Source: Lactobacillus sp. CBA3605 (GTDB lineage Bacteria; Bacillota; Bacilli; Lactobacillales; Lactobacillaceae). From it: a stretch of DNA of 64,000 bases. The stretch covers positions 682,001 to 746,000 of the forward strand of contig NZ_CP027190.1 in NCBI RefSeq assembly GCF_002970915.1. Reading direction: 5' to 3'. Shown here one piece after another: positions 60,520 to 64,000 of the stretch (positions are counted from its first letter, which is position 1; every line of letters begins with the position of its first letter). The notes under the pieces are model-generated. The model worked only from the letters and a program-made list of their open reading frames with translations, had not been told where the DNA came from and ran no database searches. Both the position numbers and the translations under genes were made by a program.

Positions 60520-60577
60520 ACTCACAAGTTAGCTCAATCAAATTAAATAGCTTCAAAAAAATACCTATTTTGATACC

Positions 60578-60628
60578 AAAAAAATGACGTAGTAGCAACT
60601 CATCAATCAAGTTGCTACTACGTCATTT
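60578..60628 (-). terminator. terminator after the GntR-ABC operon
   Basis: AAATGACGTAGTAGCAACT pairs perfectly with AGTTGCTACTACGTCATTT (19 bp), 8-base loop, T run on the minus strand. Confidence 0.93.
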
Positions 60629-60655
60629 AATTATCCGGTTGAACACTATCATTGC

Positions 60656-61420
60656 TTAATTAGCGGCCGTTTCAACCCATTTGTGTAATAAGAAAATGTT
60701 AGCGGCCGTTTCTAGTGCGATAATAATGACCATCACTAATAGTCCCACCAACCACTGACTACTACCACTTGAGCCTAACAACGTCTGTGACACGGTCGCA
60801 ACTTGATGCATCACGAAACTGACAATGCGGAATGTTAGGAAGATGACCACGATGTACACAATCACATTCACTAACCGTTGCCGTGCACTTGGCAAGAAGT
60901 TGCTAGCAGCACTCGTAATCAGATGAACTAAACTAATCGTACTCCAAGCTAACAAGTACAATACCAGCACCGTGACCAGCGTCCCCAAGCCATACCAAAG
61001 TAGATTAGCTGCACTTTGATAAACTAAGAGCGTATCATAATACGTTGATAAATGTGACCAGCCAATTAACGCCGTTACAACGCTTAAAACGACTTGCGCT
61101 AGTAAAAGGTAGATAAAATTAGCTAGCGTCGATAAAATATTAACCGCGTAAAACTTAAGATTACTGATTGGCACTAAGCGGAACGTATCTTGTCGAAACG
61201 CCCGTTCATTACTAACTGACAACATCACGAATGCAATGAAATAAGGTAATACCGACCAACCGGCAACCGAATAAAATAAAGTCGCACTCGTAAAGTTACC
61301 TTTAATCGCAATCCAAATTGCTGAGACCGCAGTGGCGGCCAGTTCTAGTAACAGTAATTGATTCATGCCTCGGAATTTAGTCCGACTCATTTCTTTAAAA
61401 ATCGCCCAAAAACTAGTCAT
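60656..61420 (-). CDS. ABC transporter permease of the GntR-ABC operon
   Basis: Six-helix membrane protein of 254 residues, partner of the ATPase upstream. GGAGG 8 bases before ATG, inside the end of the ATPase gene, fixes the start; the genes overlap by 8 bases. In related YtrA-type operons such transporters respond to cell-wall antibiotics, but no substrate can be derived here. Confidence 0.83.
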   Translation of the reverse strand: MTSFWAIFKEMSRTKFRGMNQLLLLELAATAVSAIWIAIKGNFTSATLFYSVAGWSVLPYFIAFVMLSVSNERAFRQDTFRLVPISNLKFYAVNILSTLANFIYLLLAQVVLSVVTALIGWSHLSTYYDTLLVYQSAANLLWYGLGTLVTVLVLYLLAWSTISLVHLITSAASNFLPSARQRLVNVIVYIVVIFLTFRIVSFVMHQVATVSQTLLGSSGSSQWLVGLLVMVIIIALETAANIFLLHKWVETAAN

Positions 61421-62123
61421 CACTGACGCCTCCTTCATATAAGCTTTCATAGTAAGTCTCAATATCCATGCCCGCATCGTTACGAATTTCGTCCGCACGC
61501 TTATGCACCGCAATCCCTTGATCCTTCACAATCACAACTTCATCTAAAATAGCGGCAATCTCTGCGACATAATGATCACTAATTAGAATCGTCGCCGTGG
61601 CAGGTTTCCACTTTAGAATACTGCTAATGATGCGTTTACGACTCATACTATCAATCCCGCTGAAAGGTTCATCAAGTAAATACAAGTCAACTTGTCGGGC
61701 CAGCGTTAAGGCAATCACGACTTTTTCTTTCATCCCTTTTGACAAGGCACTTAATTTCTTAGTGCCGTCAATTTCAAGGAACCCGGCAATTTCTTGGTAA
61801 CGAGCTTGGTCAAAATCTGGATAAACCGTCTCGTAATAACTAACGACCCGATCAACTTTAACAGCACTGGAAAAACCATGGAGTTGTTCAGAAAAACTCA
61901 AATGACTCTTCCGCTTCGACTCATCGGTTTCATCACTGACGGTAATCGTGCCACTGCCTTTAGCGCTACCCGTGATTAACCGCATCAATGTCGTTTTGCC
62001 GGCACCGTTCTCACCTAATAAACCGACGATTTTGCCGGCCTGAATCGTTAAGTTAACCGTTGATAGAATTGTTTTACGATTATGACGATAATTTAAATCT
62101 TTAACTGCTAATACATTACTCAT
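61413..62123 (-). CDS. ABC transporter ATP-binding protein of the GntR-ABC operon
   Basis: ATPase of 236 residues: Walker A GLLGENGAGKTTLM, degenerate signature SALSKGMKEKVVIA (LSKGM, common in YtrB/bacitracin-type exporters), Walker B YLLDEPFSGIDSMS, switch ISDHYV. The start after GAGGGG overlaps the GntR gene by 8 bases. Confidence 0.9.
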   Translation of the reverse strand: MSNVLAVKDLNYRHNRKTILSTVNLTIQAGKIVGLLGENGAGKTTLMRLITGSAKGSGTITVSDETDESKRKSHLSFSEQLHGFSSAVKVDRVVSYYETVYPDFDQARYQEIAGFLEIDGTKKLSALSKGMKEKVVIALTLARQVDLYLLDEPFSGIDSMSRKRIISSILKWKPATATILISDHYVAEIAAILDEVVIVKDQGIAVHKRADEIRNDAGMDIETYYESLYEGGVSDD

Positions 62124-62490
62124 GTTGTGCCCCTCTCTGCTCAATATACCGTTGTAAACTAGCCATAATTTCTGAATCATCTAAATTTAGCGCATGGAGT
62201 TGTTCATAAACAGTCGCCAACTGGGCCATGACTAACTGCTCTTTTAATTGAGCAATTCGTGCGGTATCCGTCGTAACAAAGTTACCTTTTCCCCGTTGCG
62301 ACGTCAAGGTACCCTCCGCAATCATCTCACTCAAAGCCCGTTGCACCGTGTTCACATTAACCGTCAAATCCACAGCTAACTGCCGTACTGCCGGTAACTG
62401 GTCACCTGGTTTTAGTTGATTCATCATTATTTCATGGTAAATATGCGTTTTAATCTGTTTATAAATTGGGATCTTGTCGTCAAATTGCAC
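62116..62490 (-). CDS. GntR family regulator, YtrA subfamily
   Basis: Repressor of 124 residues: winged helix with KIPIYKQIKTHIYHEI, LKPGDQLPAVRQLAVDL, NVNTVQRALSEMIAEGTLTSQRGKGNFV, and only a short C-terminal dimerisation segment, which defines the YtrA subfamily. First gene of a coupled three-gene operon with the ABC transporter. It most likely represses its own promoter through the inverted repeat at 62507-62530. Confidence 0.92.
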   Translation of the reverse strand: MQFDDKIPIYKQIKTHIYHEIMMNQLKPGDQLPAVRQLAVDLTVNVNTVQRALSEMIAEGTLTSQRGKGNFVTTDTARIAQLKEQLVMAQLATVYEQLHALNLDDSEIMASLQRYIEQRGAQHE

Positions 62491-62506
62491 TTTGTAACGC
62501 CTCCCT

Positions 62507-62530
62507 AGTGTTCTATTTGTCTAGAACACT
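62507..62530. promoter_or_regulatory. operator of the GntR/YtrA-type regulator
   Basis: AGTGTTCTA-tttgtc-TAGAACACT is a perfect 9-6-9 inverted repeat. It lies between the -10 box and the GntR start and touches the -10, the usual place for autorepression by YtrA-type proteins. Confidence 0.8.
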
Positions 62531-62556
62531 ATAACACAACTATTTTTAAACCACAA
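62528..62556 (-). promoter_or_regulatory. promoter of the GntR-ABC operon
   Basis: TTGTGG (62551-62556), 17-base spacer, TATAGT (62528-62533) on the minus strand; the -10 overlaps the operator. Confidence 0.65.
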
Positions 62557-62566
62557 GTTGACACTA

Positions 62567-62611
62567 AAATGATCCGCTTGTAGGGTTAAACCATTACAAG
62601 CGGATCATTTT
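62567..62611. terminator. terminator after the gdh gene
   Basis: AAAATGATCCGCTTGTA pairs perfectly with TACAAGCGGATCATTTT across an 11-base loop; serves the minus-strand SDR gene. Confidence 0.9.
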
Positions 62612-62632
62612 AAGGTGTCCTTTAATCTAAAT

Positions 62633-63418
62633 CTAACCTTGACCATCCTTGAAAGCAGGATATAGCGTCATCCCACCATCAATAAATAGCGTTGTTCCAG
62701 TCACATAGCTCGACTCCGATGATGCTAACCAAGCTGCCCCAGCGGCGACTTCGGCGGGAGTGCCAATCCGATTCATTGGCACCATCGAAACTGTTTGGTC
62801 ATATTGCGCTTGATCCGCAAACTTTTTCGCATTAATCGGTGTATTAATGGCGCCCGGACCAATGGCGTTCACGCGAATCCCATCTTTCGCATATTCCATC
62901 GCAATTGTTTTCGTAAATAGCTTAACGCTGCCCTTAGCCGCTGCGTAACTAGCAAAGGTCGGCCACGGAATCTGTTCATGAACCGAAGACATATTAATAA
63001 TAGTCCCCTTAACATGATTAGCTTTGAAATACTTCAACGCCATTCGTGCGCCCAAAAAGACCCCCGTTTGGTCAACTGCGGTCACTTTATTCCAATCCGC
63101 TAAGGATAATTCATGGGTTGCCGCCTTAATTTCCATCCCGGCATTATTCACCCAAATATCGAGTTTGCCAAAATGATCCAGTGCCGTTTGACACAACTTT
63201 TCAGCGCCGGCTTCCGTACTGATATCGGCTTGGACAATTTCAGCTTGACCGCCACTTTTAACCACAGCGGCAGCGGCAGTTTCGGCGCCAGCCCGATCAC
63301 GATGATAATTAATGACCACATTCATCTTTTCAGCACCAAACCGTTCTGCAATCGCATTCCCGATTCCTTTGGAACCACCTGTAACGACGGCAACCTTACC
63401 TTTTAAATCTTGATACAT
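62633..63418 (-). CDS. gdh: SDR family oxidoreductase, glucose 1-dehydrogenase type
   Basis: Short-chain dehydrogenase of 261 residues: cofactor motif VTGGSKGIGNAIAERF, NNAGMEI, catalytic Ser in NMSSVHEQIPW and Tyr-x3-Lys in SYAAAKGSVKL, and the C-terminal GTTLFIDGGMTLYP typical of Bacillus glucose dehydrogenases. It lies 16 bases after a GlcU-type transporter gene, the same pairing as glcU-gdh in bacilli, which supports glucose or a related sugar as substrate. Confidence 0.82.
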   Translation of the reverse strand: MYQDLKGKVAVVTGGSKGIGNAIAERFGAEKMNVVINYHRDRAGAETAAAAVVKSGGQAEIVQADISTEAGAEKLCQTALDHFGKLDIWVNNAGMEIKAATHELSLADWNKVTAVDQTGVFLGARMALKYFKANHVKGTIINMSSVHEQIPWPTFASYAAAKGSVKLFTKTIAMEYAKDGIRVNAIGPGAINTPINAKKFADQAQYDQTVSMVPMNRIGTPAEVAAGAAWLASSESSYVTGTTLFIDGGMTLYPAFKDGQG

Positions 63419-63434
63419 CTTAGCATCCCTCCAT

Positions 63435-64000
63435 TTATTTGATTACGGTCGTTAGTACCGCACCAACCACAATCAAGCCTAAACCTAACAACGTTAGCAC
63501 TAAGGCCCGACCATGGCGAGCCTCATGTAAAAACAATAACCCACCGAGTGTCGAAATAACCACAGACAATTGTGAAACAACAAAGGCAATATTTACCCCA
63601 TTTAGGCTAACTGAATAGATATAAGCAATCGCCCCAATTGAGAAAAACACCCCAGCAATCATCGTTTGCCAACTAGCTGGTTCCTTAATCACTCTAAAAT
63701 CATGTGTCACTAGCAAATAAATCAGCACAGCCAAGACCATGCCCACGGCTTCTGGTAAAAATAACGCAATCCCAGATGTGCTGGCAACCTTGGGAATGGC
63801 ACTGTACACCCAATACCCAATTGTCGTGAACACCAAGGTCACCAAAGCTTGATGGCTACGCCCCGTTGTTTGCGTCGGCTGATGCACCGACGTTAATACA
63901 ATTCCGAGCACGAGTAACAAAATACCAATGAATCCCAGTAACTTAGCAGCTGCACTATGCCATTCACCAAAAATAATAACGCCAATCAAAGTCGTCCCAA
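63435..64000 (-). CDS. glcU: GRP/GlcU-type sugar transporter, N-terminus beyond window
   Basis: Last 188 or so residues of a membrane protein of the glucose/ribose porter (DMT-related) family. The frame continues in phase past the window edge (reads ..TTLIGVIIFGEWHS), so the apparent TTG start inside is not real. The remaining part has six hydrophobic segments, with ALFLPEAVGM, and ends GLGLIVVGAVLTTVIK. The usual length is near 285 residues, so about a third is missing. Probably proton-linked sugar uptake coupled to the gdh product. Confidence 0.82.
   Translation of the reverse strand, partial: GTTLIGVIIFGEWHSAAAKLLGFIGILLLVLGIVLTSVHQPTQTTGRSHQALVTLVFTTIGYWVYSAIPKVASTSGIALFLPEAVGMVLAVLIYLLVTHDFRVIKEPASWQTMIAGVFFSIGAIAYIYSVSLNGVNIAFVVSQLSVVISTLGGLLFLHEARHGRALVLTLLGLGLIVVGAVLTTVIK

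Overview
The window looks like chromosomal DNA of a Lactobacillaceae species, most like the Lactiplantibacillus plantarum group. This is inferred from gene content and order, not from a marker gene. The pointers are: tRNA-sensing T-box leaders on Met and His operons, a short HisG paired with HisZ, LPQT-type sortase signals, a penicillin-acylase/bile-salt-hydrolase paralogue next to asd, and a cluster resembling the L. plantarum hydroxycinnamate reductase operon hcrRABC. No rRNA, tRNA, insertion sequence, prophage or CRISPR array was seen.

Layout. 1-3240 (minus): hom (cut by the window edge), a metY-type O-acetylhomoserine sulfhydrylase and metA behind a Met T-box (specifier ATG). 3278-6445 (plus): an ABC transporter of the TrpXYZ family behind a long leader with a Trp-containing leader peptide, two mutually exclusive hairpins and a terminator. 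6570-9666: NADH oxidase, then a minus-strand pair of a beta-hydroxyacid dehydrogenase and a TerC protein. 9825-18521 (minus): a complete histidine operon hisZ-G-D-B-H-A-F-I-E-C behind a His T-box (specifier CAC), with the histidinol phosphatase hisK upstream. 18762-21279: VanZ-RDD membrane protein, CorA-like transporter, DUF1801 protein. 21321-24666: two choloylglycine-hydrolase-family enzymes flanking asd. 25151-32839: MMPL transporter, LPQTA surface adhesin, GNAT enzyme, lipoteichoic acid synthase. 33004-40534: probable hcrC-B-A with divergent LysR regulator, apbE and a type-2 ferredoxin/flavodoxin reductase, together a flavin-based reductase module. 40665-46690: alpha/beta hydrolase, ABC pair, a second LPQTG adhesin with a 34-unit repeat stalk, PPK2 and a nucleoside hydrolase. 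46780-51890: an AT-rich accessory stretch with an MFS efflux-type protein, an orphan terminator and a five-gene ABC export-type cassette. 51966-60519: HAD phosphatase and LacI regulator, RpiR regulator, FusB-family EF-G-binding protein with its own leader peptide, two Gfo/Idh/MocA oxidoreductases, Na+/H+ antiporter, nicotinamidase. 60656-64000 (minus): a GntR(YtrA)-ABC operon with a clear operator, then gdh and a truncated glcU.

The most unusual signals are regulatory. One is the possible ribosome-mediated attenuator in front of the trpXYZ-like genes. The other is the translational-attenuation-like leader in front of the FusB-family gene. Also notable are the pair of LPXTG proteins that share one head domain, the uncharacterised five-gene ABC cassette, and the apbE/flavinylated-reductase neighbourhood. 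Start codons were often moved downstream of the longest frame where a Shine-Dalgarno sequence or a catalytic N-terminal Cys decided the matter.
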